Assembly: GCF_001439735.1 (NCBI RefSeq)
Contig: NZ_JYLN01000001.1
Coordinates: 310,001 to 374,000 of the forward strand
Length of the DNA stretch: 64,000 nt
From: Pseudomonas paralactis
GTDB taxonomy: Bacteria > Pseudomonadota > Gammaproteobacteria > Pseudomonadales > Pseudomonadaceae
Reading direction: 5' to 3'
Positions within the stretch are counted from its first letter, which is position 1; every line of letters begins with the position of its first letter. The notes beneath the pieces were generated by a model. It ran no database searches, was not told the origin of the DNA, and worked only from the letters and a program-made list of their open reading frames with translations. Made by a program: the position numbers and the translations under genes. Shown here one piece after another: positions 8,837 to 18,425 of the stretch.

Positions 8837-9814
8837 TCAGCCCCGCCGACTGGCGCGCTGGCTGCGGTAAGTATCAAGGACCACGGCGATCACGATCACG
8901 GCACCGGTAATGATGCGTTTGGTCGGTTCCGTAGCGCCGATCTGTGCAAGCCCCGCTGCCAATACCGAAATGATCAACACGCCGAAGAACGTGCTGATGA
9001 CCGAACCGCGCCCGCCCATCAGGCTGGTGCCGCCGATCACCACCGCGGCGATTACTTGCAGCTCCAGGCCCGAACCGGCATTCGGGTCTGCCGCCTCCAG
9101 GCGCGAGATCTGGAACAGCGCAGCTACACCGGCCAACAGGCCCATCAGGCTGAACACCAGAATCTTGTACGGCTTGGGGTTGATACCCGCCAGGCGCACC
9201 GCTTCTTCGTTGGTGCCGATGCCGATCAGGTAACGCCCGAACACGGTACGGGTCAGCACCAACTGGGCCGCAATAATCACCAGCAGCGCAATGATGAACG
9301 ACGGGGAAATACCAAAAGCAATCGGGTTGGACAGCCAGGCAAACGAGTCACCGATATAAGCGGTACGCGAGCCAGTCATTTGATAGGCCACGCCCCGGGC
9401 CATCTCCAGCACACCCAACGACACGATAAATGACGGAATGCGCCACGCCACGGTGATGGAGCCGGTGATGGTCCCTGCCAATGCGGCGCAGCCCATGCCC
9501 AGCAGCGCAGCCGGCAACACACTCCAGCCCCAACCCAAAATGGCCACGCTGACCGCCGATGCCGCCAGTGCCAGCACCGAACCTACCGACAGGTCGATGC
9601 CGCCGATGATCAGGATGAAGGTCATGCCCACCGCCAGCACCATCAGGTCCGGAATCTGGTTGGCCAGGGTGCTGAAGGTGTCATAGGACAGGAAGTGATC
9701 GCTGAGCACCGAGAACAGCGCAATCATCGCCAGCAACGCACCCGCCAGCCCCAGGTAGGTACCCAGGCCATAGAAGTTGCCGCCAGTTTTACCGGGGGAA
9801 ATGCTTGTTTTCAT
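8837..9814 (-). CDS. rbsC: ribose ABC transporter permease
   Basis: A 325-residue inner-membrane protein with eight to ten hydrophobic segments and the sugar-permease motif GGIDLSVGSVLAL near residue 70. It forms the membrane channel of the RbsABC ribose importer. Its start overlaps the rbsA stop by four bases, and rbsR begins three bases after its stop, so the genes are tightly packed. No unusual residues were noticed. Confidence 0.96.
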   Translation of the reverse strand: MKTSISPGKTGGNFYGLGTYLGLAGALLAMIALFSVLSDHFLSYDTFSTLANQIPDLMVLAVGMTFILIIGGIDLSVGSVLALAASAVSVAILGWGWSVLPAALLGMGCAALAGTITGSITVAWRIPSFIVSLGVLEMARGVAYQMTGSRTAYIGDSFAWLSNPIAFGISPSFIIALLVIIAAQLVLTRTVFGRYLIGIGTNEEAVRLAGINPKPYKILVFSLMGLLAGVAALFQISRLEAADPNAGSGLELQVIAAVVIGGTSLMGGRGSVISTFFGVLIISVLAAGLAQIGATEPTKRIITGAVIVIAVVLDTYRSQRASRRG

Positions 9815-11364
9815 GGGGTATTCCTAGGCGCTGCCTCATTGAGCAGCGCATCACGTTTCTGATAGCCGGCAAAGGCGGCGGCGAGCAATTCGTCCTGGGT
9901 CCAGCTGTCGCGCTCAAAGGTCTCGATCAGGCGCCCGGCAGACAACACACCAATGCGGTCACAGATCAGCATCAGCTCACGCAGGTCACTGGACACCACC
10001 ACCAGCGCCTTGCCCTGGCGGGTCAGTTCACCGAGCAAGGCATAGATGTCGAACTTGGCACCGACGTCGATGCCGCGGGTGGGCTCATCGAACAGCATCA
10101 CCGCGCAATCGCGCTCCAGCCAGCGGCCAATCACCACCTTTTGCTGGTTACCGCCCGACAGCTCGGACACCAGTTGCGTGGGGCTGGAACTGCGGATACG
10201 CATGGCGTCGATCTGGCGCTTGGCCAGAGCGGTTTCGTTGCGGCTGTTGACGACGCCACCGCCGGAAATTTCCGGCATGTTGCCCAGGGCGATGTTGGCG
10301 CTGATGGACTGGGTCAGCAGCAGGCCCTCGCCCTTGCGGTCTTCGGTGATCAGGGCAATACCATGACCGACCGCGTCCACCGGCGAGCGAATGCTCACCA
10401 CCTTGGCCGGCGAACCCAAGGCCACGGTGCCGCTGTCGGCCGGGTCGGCGCCGAAGATCAGGCGCAGCAATTCGGTGCGGCCGGCGCCGATCAGGCCGGA
10501 AATGCCATAGATTTCACCGGCGCGCACTTCAAAGGACACATCGCGAACCTTGTCCGAACGGGTCAGGCCCGTCACCGTCAAGGCCGGGCCACCGATGGTG
10601 CGCGGGCCCAGGTCGATGTGTTCGCCCAGTTCGCGACCGACCATCAAGGTCACCAACTGCTCACTGTTGTAATTGGCCATCGGTTCGACGCAGACCAGTT
10701 TGCCGTCGCGCAATACCGCAATGCGCTGGGCGACACGGGCCAGTTCTTCGAGCCGGTGCGAAATATAAATGATCGCCACGCCTCGGGCCTGCAGGCGCGT
10801 GATTTGCTCAAACAGCATCTCGACTTCACGGGCGGTGAGCATCGCCGTGGGTTCGTCGAGGATCAGTACATGGCAGTCGCCGATCAGGTTACGGGCGATC
10901 TCGACCATCTGCTGGTGGCCAATGCCCAGGCTGCCCACCAGCGTGTCCGGGTCAATCGCGTCCAGGCCGACTTGGGCCATGGCTTCGATCGCGGCCTTGC
11001 GCAGTTGTTTGCGGCTGATCCAGCCACAGCGGCTCGGCAGGTTATCCAGGAACAGGTTTTCAGCCACGGTCAGCGTCGGCAGCAGGTTGAGTTCCTGCAT
11101 GACCATGCGCACGCCCAAAGCTTCGGCCTGGGTGCGGCTGGCGGGACAGTAATCCTGACCATTGAACTGCATGTGCCCGGTAGTCGGTGTGACCAGGCCG
11201 CCGATGATCTTCGACAAGGTACTTTTGCCTGCGCCGTTCTCACCGGTCAGCGCGAGCACTTCCCCGCGATTGAGCGTCAGGGTGATGTCGGACAGAACCG
11301 GCTGGGCATAGGTCTTGCCGATACCGCTGACCGAGAGGACAGCGTTCGGGGCGGAAGATGACAT
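9811..11364 (-). CDS. rbsA: ribose ABC transporter ATP-binding protein
   Basis: A 517-residue double ATPase. The first nucleotide-binding domain has Walker A GENGAGKST (near residues 37-45) and Walker B LILDEPT. The second half carries the degenerate Walker A GLIGAGRTE normal for sugar importers, and LSGGNQQKVVIGRWL as signature. It energises ribose uptake with RbsC and RbsB. It starts 57 bases after rbsB and overlaps rbsC by four bases. Confidence 0.96.
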   Translation of the reverse strand: MSSSAPNAVLSVSGIGKTYAQPVLSDITLTLNRGEVLALTGENGAGKSTLSKIIGGLVTPTTGHMQFNGQDYCPASRTQAEALGVRMVMQELNLLPTLTVAENLFLDNLPSRCGWISRKQLRKAAIEAMAQVGLDAIDPDTLVGSLGIGHQQMVEIARNLIGDCHVLILDEPTAMLTAREVEMLFEQITRLQARGVAIIYISHRLEELARVAQRIAVLRDGKLVCVEPMANYNSEQLVTLMVGRELGEHIDLGPRTIGGPALTVTGLTRSDKVRDVSFEVRAGEIYGISGLIGAGRTELLRLIFGADPADSGTVALGSPAKVVSIRSPVDAVGHGIALITEDRKGEGLLLTQSISANIALGNMPEISGGGVVNSRNETALAKRQIDAMRIRSSSPTQLVSELSGGNQQKVVIGRWLERDCAVMLFDEPTRGIDVGAKFDIYALLGELTRQGKALVVVSSDLRELMLICDRIGVLSAGRLIETFERDSWTQDELLAAAFAGYQKRDALLNEAAPRNTP

Positions 11365-11421
11365 AGGAAAATCTCCAGGCGCTCGCTCAGGACGAGCGAG
11401 CGCTGTTGGGTACTGCCGGGA

Positions 11422-12378
11422 TTACTGCTTGATGACGAGTTCGACCGGTGTTTCGATCACGCCATCTTTGGCATCGACCTTCTCACCCTTGACCAGCTTC
11501 AGCGCGTTCTGGATACCGAATACCGCTTGTTGCGCGGCCGCCTGGTCAGCAGTGGCCAATACGCGGCCGTCCTTCAACATTGGCTTGATCGCATCAATGT
11601 TGTCGTAGCCCACCACCAGTACCTTGCCGGCCTTGCCTGCCGCACGCACGGCGGAGACAGCGCCCAGCGCCATGTTGTCGTTACCGGCCAACAGCGCCTT
11701 GATATCCGGCGTTTCGCTCAGCATCGCCGCGGCAATCTTGTTGCCCTGGTCGATTTCCCAGTTACCGGATTGGGTGGAAACAATCTTCATGCCTGCGGCG
11801 TCCATCGCATCCTTGAAACCTGCGGTGCGCTGCTGGGCATTGGTGGTGGTGGGTACACCTTCGATGATGCCAACCTTGTCACCGGCGGCCAGTTGCTTGG
11901 CCAGGTAGTCGCCCACCAGCTTGGAGCCTTTGCGGTTGTCCGGACCTACAAACGGGATATCGAGGTTTTTGCTTTTGAGTACATCCGGGTCCAGACGGTT
12001 GTCGATGTTGACCACCTTGATACCGGCATCGGAAGCCTTCTTCAGCACACTGGCGAGTGCCTTGGAGTCGGCGGGCGCAATGACAAGCGCGTCAACCTTG
12101 GCGTTGATCATTTCGTTGACAATGGCGATCTGCGCGCTGGTGTCGGTTTCATTCTTGATCCCGTTGGAGATCAACTTGAATTCTGTGGGATGCGCTTTTT
12201 GGTAATCCTTGGCACCGTCGGTCATGGTGACGAAGAACTCATTGGCCAGGGACTTCATGACCAAACCCACGGTAGGTGTTTTGGCAGCGTCATCAGCAAA
12301 TGCAGAAGAGAGAGGCAAAGCGGCGGATGCGGCAAGCACAGCGACAGCAAGAAGGCGTCCAGCGAATGGCAGCTTCAT
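11422..12378 (-). CDS. rbsB: ribose-binding periplasmic protein
   Basis: A 318-residue substrate-binding protein with a signal peptide (hydrophobic core, cleavage near SAFADD, residue 28). Its type I binding fold includes the GLVMKSLANEFF segment near residue 38 and DNRLDP and GNDNMALG ligand-region motifs. It captures ribose for RbsAC. As the first gene of the operon it is directly controlled by the promoter and operator at 12503-12553. Confidence 0.95.
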   Translation of the reverse strand: MKLPFAGRLLAVAVLAASAALPLSSAFADDAAKTPTVGLVMKSLANEFFVTMTDGAKDYQKAHPTEFKLISNGIKNETDTSAQIAIVNEMINAKVDALVIAPADSKALASVLKKASDAGIKVVNIDNRLDPDVLKSKNLDIPFVGPDNRKGSKLVGDYLAKQLAAGDKVGIIEGVPTTTNAQQRTAGFKDAMDAAGMKIVSTQSGNWEIDQGNKIAAAMLSETPDIKALLAGNDNMALGAVSAVRAAGKAGKVLVVGYDNIDAIKPMLKDGRVLATADQAAAQQAVFGIQNALKLVKGEKVDAKDGVIETPVELVIKQ

Positions 12379-12502
12379 GGGTTCACTCCGATCTTATGAT
12401 TATTGTGAGCAACGCTTGCACCGAAGGCCTCTTCGGCAGCCCTCCCACCCGGGCGGCTCATACGAGCTGTCACGAGACTCAAGGAGTGCACGTGAAACAT
12501 CT

Positions 12503-12516
12503 CGCAAACGTTTGCG
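12503..12516. promoter_or_regulatory. LacI-family operator, probable RbsR site
   Basis: CGCAAACGTTTGCG is a perfect 14-bp palindrome with a central CG, the standard form of LacI/PurR-family operators. It begins a few bases past the expected transcription start of the promoter at 12525-12553, where binding would block elongation. The gene for a LacI regulator (rbsR) is in the same operon. Confidence 0.85.
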
Positions 12517-12524
12517 TTGAGCAA

Positions 12525-12553
12525 ACTATGAGAACCTTGTCGGGATTTGTCAA
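12525..12553 (-). promoter_or_regulatory. sigma-70 promoter of the rbs operon
   Basis: On the minus strand, TTGACA (12548-12553) is followed after 17 bases by CATAGT (12525-12530), matching -35 and -10 boxes at ideal spacing. The rbsB ATG is about 140 bases downstream, and the palindromic operator lies directly after it. Confidence 0.7.
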
Positions 12554-14032
<1,479 letters not shown>

Positions 14033-14048
14033 TACCTGTTGATCTACC

Positions 14049-14149
14049 TGTAGGTGCGAGCTTACTCGCGAAGAACGCTAACGATAAAGCGCAAAGCCTG
14101 ACTCACTGCGGCGCTATCAGGTTTTTCGCGAGCAAGCTCGCTCCTACAG
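14049..14149. repeat. inverted REP pair (REPIN)
   Basis: Arms at 14049-14073 and 14125-14149 are inverted copies with 23 of 25 bases matching (CTGTAGGxGCGAGCTTxCTCGCGAA), separated by about 51 bases. This is the two-arm layout of short mobile palindromes spread through Pseudomonas genomes. It lies in the gap after the glutaminase-asparaginase gene. Confidence 0.85.
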
Positions 14150-14216
14150 TTCCTTTGTCCCGCCCTTAACAAACTTCCTGAATCGCTGTCAGACGAACTT
14201 CTTGAAATTTAAGCAG

Positions 14217-14257
14217 TTGCGAAATCGCCTACAGTTAAATACTGTATGTGCGTACAG
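14217..14257 (+). promoter_or_regulatory. promoter with overlapping LexA (SOS) box
   Basis: CTGTATGTGCGTACAG at 14242-14257 fits the LexA pattern CTGTAT-N4-TACAG with complete outer half-sites, flanked by TA on the left. It overlaps a -10-like TACTGT (14240-14245), which stands 17 bases after TTGCGA (14217-14222). A repressor bound here would cover the promoter of the DUF1654 gene. Control by LexA is inferred from this match. Confidence 0.75.
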
Positions 14258-14275
14258 CAAATTAAGGAATGCTCC

Positions 14276-14527
14276 GTGGCAAAGCCCTCTTCCGCAGCAC
14301 CTGCAGCGCCTGACGCCTATCAGCGCCTGGCCATTCGCGTGCAAAAGATCATCAATTCGACCAACGCACAGAAAGCCAAAGCAGCCTTGATCTTCCGTTT
14401 ACCCGATGAGCCGGAAGACGAGTGGCAACGTCTACTGGAAGAAATTGCAGAAAACGACAACGTCACCCTCGCCTATCGGGATGACGGTGGCGTGCAGATT
14501 TTTTGGGTTGTGCCGAAGGAAGATTGA
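14276..14527 (+). CDS. DUF1654 family protein
   Basis: An 83-residue soluble protein that I place in DUF1654, a family largely confined to pseudomonads, from YQRLAIRVQKIINS near residues 15-28 and LIFRLPDEPEDEWQRLLEEI near the middle. The biochemical function is unknown. GTG at 14276 is chosen because AAGGAA lies seven bases ahead; an in-frame ATG at 14246 falls inside the LexA box and is unlikely to be translated. The endonuclease gene begins three bases after its stop, so both are probably one SOS-type transcript. Confidence 0.82.
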   Translation: MAKPSSAAPAAPDAYQRLAIRVQKIINSTNAQKAKAALIFRLPDEPEDEWQRLLEEIAENDNVTLAYRDDGGVQIFWVVPKED

Positions 14528-14529
14528 TT

Positions 14530-15219
14530 GTGAGTGCCCGTTTTATTGCTGTGTGCTGTCTGTTTTTAAGCGTAACCGCCAATGCCCAAGCCCCTCGCAC
14601 CTTCAGCGAAGCCAAGAAAATCGCCTGGAAGCTTTACGCGCCGCAATCGACCGAATTCTATTGCGGCTGCAAATACACCGGTAACCGCGTGAATTTGAAA
14701 GCCTGCGGTTACATCCCGCGCAAGAACGCCAACCGCGCCGCGCGCATCGAGTGGGAACACATCGTGCCGGCCTGGCAAATCGGGCATCAGCGCCAATGCT
14801 GGCAGAACGGCGGGCGAAAAAACTGCACACGCCATGACGATGTGTTCAAGCGCGCCGAGGCCGACCTGCACAATCTGGTGCCGAGCATCGGTGAAGTGAA
14901 CGGCGACCGTAACAATTTCAGCTTTGGCTGGCTGCCCGTGCAGAGCGGGCAGTACGGCTCATGCCTGACTCAAGTGGATTTCAAGGCAAAAAAGGTCATG
15001 CCGCGCCCGTCCATTCGAGGAATGATCGCACGTACGTATTTTTATATGAGCAAGCAATACGGCCTGCGCCTGTCCAAGCAGGACCGACAGCTGTATGAAG
15101 CCTGGAACAAGACCTACCCGGTGCAGACCTGGGAGCGTCAGCGCAACCAGACCGTGGCCTGTGTGATGGGGCGGGGCAACGAGTTTGTCGGCCCGGTGAA
15201 TCTCAAAGCCTGCGGTTGA
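14530..15219 (+). CDS. endA: secreted endonuclease I
   Basis: A 229-residue extracellular or periplasmic deoxyribonuclease of the EndA/Dns family. A signal peptide (cleavage near TANAQA, residue 20) precedes the conserved cysteine-rich segment FYCGCKYTG, the EWEHIVPAW motif with the active-site His, and the HNLVPSIGEVNGDRNNF metal-site region. The GTG start at 14530 has AAGGAAG eight bases ahead and begins right after the DUF1654 stop. Relatives degrade extracellular DNA for nutrients or during biofilm and DNA-uptake processes. Linkage to a LexA box would make it damage-inducible. Confidence 0.92.
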   Translation: MSARFIAVCCLFLSVTANAQAPRTFSEAKKIAWKLYAPQSTEFYCGCKYTGNRVNLKACGYIPRKNANRAARIEWEHIVPAWQIGHQRQCWQNGGRKNCTRHDDVFKRAEADLHNLVPSIGEVNGDRNNFSFGWLPVQSGQYGSCLTQVDFKAKKVMPRPSIRGMIARTYFYMSKQYGLRLSKQDRQLYEAWNKTYPVQTWERQRNQTVACVMGRGNEFVGPVNLKACG

Positions 15220-15250
15220 ACGTGGGCGGGGTTGCCGCCCACTCGGCACG

Positions 15251-15631
15251 TCACTGCGCGGCGCTGTGTTCGATAATTTCAGACACAGTGTCGGTTTTCT
15301 TTGCGCGGGCCATCTTTTCGTTGAGCAAAGCCTGCCTGGCCTCGGCCTCTGCCCTGGTTGCGAACGGCCCCAACAGCACCTCATCCTTGCCGTCGACCTT
15401 CACGATATAAAAATTGAAACCATGCTCCAGCAACCAGGCGGTCAGGTCGGTGATCGCCTGCAGCTTGTGGTCTGGCGGGCCGACGCGCACGTCCCATTCC
15501 TGAGCGGCAATCGCACCGGTTTGTGGCAGGCTTTCGGTCACGGCAGGCTTGGCCTTGGGCGCATCGACCGACTTGCCTTCACCGCATCCGGCCAACGCCA
15601 ACACCACAATTGCCATCGCTACTTTACGCAC
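15251..15631 (-). CDS. lipoprotein with SPOR-like C-terminal domain
   Basis: A 126-residue lipoprotein. The GTG start at 15631 is supported by AAAGGAG eight bases upstream and gives a short signal peptide ending in LALAGC. After a linker, residues 65-115 (AITDLTAWLLEHGF, FYIVKVDGKDEVLLGPFATRAEAEA) look like a SPOR fold, which binds denuded peptidoglycan at division sites. It is convergent with endA and probably monocistronic. An upstream in-frame start would bury the signal peptide and was rejected. Confidence 0.78.
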   Translation of the reverse strand: MRKVAMAIVVLALAGCGEGKSVDAPKAKPAVTESLPQTGAIAAQEWDVRVGPPDHKLQAITDLTAWLLEHGFNFYIVKVDGKDEVLLGPFATRAEAEARQALLNEKMARAKKTDTVSEIIEHSAAQ

Positions 15632-15877
15632 TGCCCTGCTCCTTTGAGGATAAAGAGGCGACTTTACCATTCACTGTCTATTCTGGCCGTCATAAACGTT
15701 GGCTTAAACAATGCGAATCATGTATCGCGACCTGTATGATGCCGCCATGGGAATTAATGTCGCCTCTATGCGTCCTAAAAGAGGCAGCCACAGGGAAGCG
15801 CTTCGCAGTAAGCTACACACATCCGACACCTGCCCTGTCTGAAACATGTGTCCTTAAAAGTAATCAAGGAGAAGTCC

Positions 15878-16072
15878 ATGCTTATACTCACCCGCAAAGT
15901 TGGTGAAAGCATAAACATCGGTGATGACATTACGATCACCATTCTGGGCGTTAGCGGCCAGCAAGTACGAATCGGCATCAACGCCCCCAAGGACGTTGCC
16001 GTGCATCGCGAGGAGATTTACCAGCGCATCCAGGCTGGTCTGACTGCACCCGACAAAAACCAGACGCCTTGA
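15878..16072 (+). CDS. rsmE: CsrA-family RNA-binding regulator RsmE
   Basis: A 64-residue CsrA/Rsm protein starting [17 protein letters not shown] and containing [21 protein letters not shown]. Rsm proteins bind GGA motifs near ribosome sites and repress translation within the Gac/Rsm cascade controlling secondary metabolism and biocontrol traits. The C-terminus ([14 protein letters not shown]) resembles RsmE rather than RsmA. Its own site AAGGAG contains a GGA, so self-repression as reported for Rsm proteins is possible. It stands alone between the SPOR lipoprotein and a small membrane protein. Confidence 0.92.
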   Translation: MLILTRKVGESINIGDDITITILGVSGQQVRIGINAPKDVAVHREEIYQRIQAGLTAPDKNQTP

Positions 16073-16282
16073 AACGCCTCCAGTAGCCAGCCTTTTCGTT
16101 CACTGTAATGGCTGGCGAAAACCCAATCGGCCTGCTCGTGTCTTCCAGACTGACCAGTGTGCTTTGAGCATGCCCCTTCGCTGCAAGATGAAACTGTCTG
16201 GGCACCTGGAACTTGTTGAAGTATTCGCAGCCCAATTTTTGACACTTTCTCCTGCCATCCGAGTGCATTCAGGGATACGTCG

Positions 16283-16543
16283 ATGAGGCCAGCCGCGACG
16301 CCACCTCTTGTTTCAAGATCCTGGATGATCGCCCTGCTGATCGGGGTGGCCTTCCTGGCGCTCGGGTATGGGCTGAGAGTCGAAGTGGAGGCGGCCGATT
16401 CCGACGCCCATTCCTGGCTGGACCTGGCGCTCCTTCTTTGCGCCTATCTACTGGTGTTCTGCCTCAAACCCATCCAGAAAGTTATCTTGCGCAAGCTGTG
16501 CCAGCGCGCAGCGCATCGCGAACGGCATAAAACCACACGCTGA
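16283..16543 (+). CDS. small membrane protein, unknown function
   Basis: An 86-residue protein with two hydrophobic segments, near residues 15-32 (MIALLIGVAFLALGYGL) and 45-62 (LDLALLLCAYLLVFCL), and a basic tail (RKLCQRAAHRERHKTTR) probably in the cytoplasm. I do not recognise a family. No strong ribosome site distinguishes the start. It converges on the HAD phosphatase gene. Confidence 0.55.
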   Translation: MRPAATPPLVSRSWMIALLIGVAFLALGYGLRVEVEAADSDAHSWLDLALLLCAYLLVFCLKPIQKVILRKLCQRAAHRERHKTTR

Positions 16544-16557
16544 AGGCCCACCGCGTA

Positions 16558-17235
16558 TCACGGCGCCAGTTTGTGCAAAGACAACAATCCATCAGCGCCA
16601 CGCTCGGCGTATAAATCGCCGTAGTCCTTGATGCAAGCGTGCGCAGTTACCATGGGTTCCAGGTGTGCCGAGGTGACAACTACAACATCCGCACCCGCTG
16701 CTTCACCCGCTCGAATGCCCACCGTGGCGTCCTCAAATACCAGGCAGTCCTCGATCGACACCCCCAGGCGTTTCGCGCCCAATAAATAGCACGCCGGATC
16801 GGGCTTACCGTTGGCCACATCTTCGGCCGTCACCCACACGGCCGGCACGGGAATGCCTGCCGCTTGCAGTCGACGTAACGCCAGCGCCTTGGGGGCAGAC
16901 GTGACCAGCGCCCACTGATCAGCAGGCAAGCCTTTCAAAAACTCCACTGCGCCGGGAATCGCTACAACGCCATCGACATCGTTGAGTTCCGCGTCGGTAA
17001 TCCACTGGGCTTCAACTTCTGGATCGACACCTGGCAACGCCTGGCGGGTGATCGTATCAATCGCACGCGCGCCATGAATGGTAGGCAGAAACGCGTCCAC
17101 ATCCAAACCATGGCGCTCAGCCCAGATACTCCATACACGTTCGGCCGCAGCGATGGAGTTGAGCAGGGTCCCGTCCATATCGAACAGGAAAGCGCGGTAA
17201 CGCCGGTTAAACACGGATGGAGTGGGGATGGACAC
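16558..17235 (-). CDS. HAD-family sugar-phosphate phosphatase
   Basis: A 225-residue haloacid dehalogenase superfamily hydrolase. Motif I FLFDMDGTLL (near residues 16-25) carries the nucleophile Asp, motif II is VTSAPKAL near residue 111, and KPDPACYLLGAKRL with VFEDATVGIRAG supplies the Lys and acidic residues. The small helical cap and similarity to YfbT/2-deoxyglucose-6-phosphatase proteins suggest a sugar phosphate substrate. It begins with GTG; a second GTG seven codons later is possible. Monocistronic, divergent from the DUF2790 gene. Confidence 0.85.
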   Translation of the reverse strand: MSIPTPSVFNRRYRAFLFDMDGTLLNSIAAAERVWSIWAERHGLDVDAFLPTIHGARAIDTITRQALPGVDPEVEAQWITDAELNDVDGVVAIPGAVEFLKGLPADQWALVTSAPKALALRRLQAAGIPVPAVWVTAEDVANGKPDPACYLLGAKRLGVSIEDCLVFEDATVGIRAGEAAGADVVVVTSAHLEPMVTAHACIKDYGDLYAERGADGLLSLHKLAP

Positions 17236-17351
17236 TGCGCGGCTTCCTCATAGGCTGGACCCCTGCAATCTACGGATCACCTCGACGCTTGTAAACGTAG
17301 AGCCCACCACGAACGGATTCTCATCGCCCCCGCACCAGGTTCGAACCAAGA

Positions 17352-17367
17352 ATGACGAACTTGTCAT
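17352..17367. promoter_or_regulatory. CusR/CopR-like metal-response box
   Basis: ATGACGAACTTGTCAT is an imperfect dyad differing at one position from ATGACAA-NN-TTGTCAT, the site recognised by E. coli CusR. It lies about 87 bases before the DUF2790 start, and a TACTGT -10-like element is centred about 45 bases downstream. The OmpR-type regulator encoded at 17754 belongs to the same family, so self-control of the cluster is inferred. Confidence 0.6.
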
Positions 17368-17453
17368 GAACCTGTTGGTTGGCTGTTGGGATCGCCTGGT
17401 TACTGTGAACTCACTGCCATCCCGGCAGCCACCCAATCACGAGACAGACCACC

Positions 17454-17711
17454 ATGAAACTGTTTGCCCTCGGCTTTGCCGCCTTGCTCGCCACCGGTTC
17501 GGCCTTCGCTGCCGACGCAGCCTCCAGTCACGTCATCCATGACAAAACCGGCTTCTTCGTGCACCTGGATGTGGCCAAGGTGCTGTCGAGCACCGACATC
17601 TGCGGCCAATGCGGGATCGTCCCGGCGCAATTGCGCTACCTGGACCATCAGGGCCGCGAACACCTACTCGATTACCAGGTCCAGGGCATCGGTTGCGCCA
17701 GTGACAATTGA
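17454..17711 (+). CDS. DUF2790 family periplasmic protein
   Basis: An 85-residue exported protein with a signal peptide (cleavage near AFAADA, residue 20) and a mature domain containing the pair CGQC near residues 50-53 and a third Cys near the end. I assign it to DUF2790, small Pseudomonas proteins often found beside metal-responsive regulators. The CxxC pair could bind metal or form a disulfide; function is unproven. It lies 42 bases before the response regulator gene, downstream of the CusR-like box. Confidence 0.75.
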   Translation: MKLFALGFAALLATGSAFAADAASSHVIHDKTGFFVHLDVAKVLSSTDICGQCGIVPAQLRYLDHQGREHLLDYQVQGIGCASDN

Positions 17712-17753
17712 TCGGGCTACACTTGCGCCACTTATTGAAGCAGGACACTTTCC

Positions 17754-18425
17754 ATGAACATCCTCGTAGTCGAAGACGAACCCAAGGCCGGCAATTACCT
17801 GCTCAATGGCTTGCAGGAGCTGGGCCATTCGGTGAGCCTGGCACGCGACGGCGTAGAGGGTTTGCACCTGGCCCTGGAAACGCCATTCGACGTGATCGTA
17901 TTGGACGTCATGATGCCGAAAATGGATGGTTGGGAAGTGCTGCGCCGCCTGCGCAAAGAGGCCGACACACCGGTGTTGTTCCTCACCGCCCGCGATGACA
18001 TCGCCGACCGCATCAAGGGCCTTGAACTGGGGGCTGACGACTACCTGATCAAACCTTTTTCCTTCGCCGAACTGGTCGCACGCCTGCGCACCCTCAACCG
18101 CCGTGGCCCGAGCCGCGAAGAAGAACAACTGCACATCGCCGACCTGCACATTGACGTACTCAAGCGCCGTGTGACCCGCGCCGGTACGCGCATTACCCTG
18201 ACCAACAAGGAATTCGCCTTGCTGCACCTGTTTGCCACCCACCAGGATCAGGTGCTGTCCCGCTCGCTGATCGCTTCACGGGTGTGGGACATGAACTTCG
18301 ACAGCGACACCAATGTGGTGGATGTCGCCGTACGCCGCCTGCGCCTGAAAATCGACGACCCGTTCCAGCTCAAGCTGATCCATAGCGTGCGCGGCATTGG
18401 CTACCGCTTCGATACCCAACCATGA
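17754..18425 (+). CDS. heavy-metal response regulator, CusR/CopR/IrlR type
   Basis: A 223-residue OmpR/PhoB-class regulator. The receiver domain has the acidic pair at E7-D8, the phosphoacceptor Asp51 in [14 protein letters not shown] and the KPFSFAEL Lys region. The C-terminal winged helix ([15 protein letters not shown], residues 143-157, and a VRGIGYRF end) binds [11 protein letters not shown] and SREEEQL features match regulators of copper or other heavy metals. Its stop overlaps the kinase start by four bases. Confidence 0.9.
   Translation: MNILVVEDEPKAGNYLLNGLQELGHSVSLARDGVEGLHLALETPFDVIVLDVMMPKMDGWEVLRRLRKEADTPVLFLTARDDIADRIKGLELGADDYLIKPFSFAELVARLRTLNRRGPSREEEQLHIADLHIDVLKRRVTRAGTRITLTNKEFALLHLFATHQDQVLSRSLIASRVWDMNFDSDTNVVDVAVRRLRLKIDDPFQLKLIHSVRGIGYRFDTQP

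Noticed and set aside
14049..14149. Short repeats as a CRISPR array
   Set aside because: The repeats across the window are inverted pairs at scattered loci, not regularly spaced direct repeats with spacers, and no cas gene is present.
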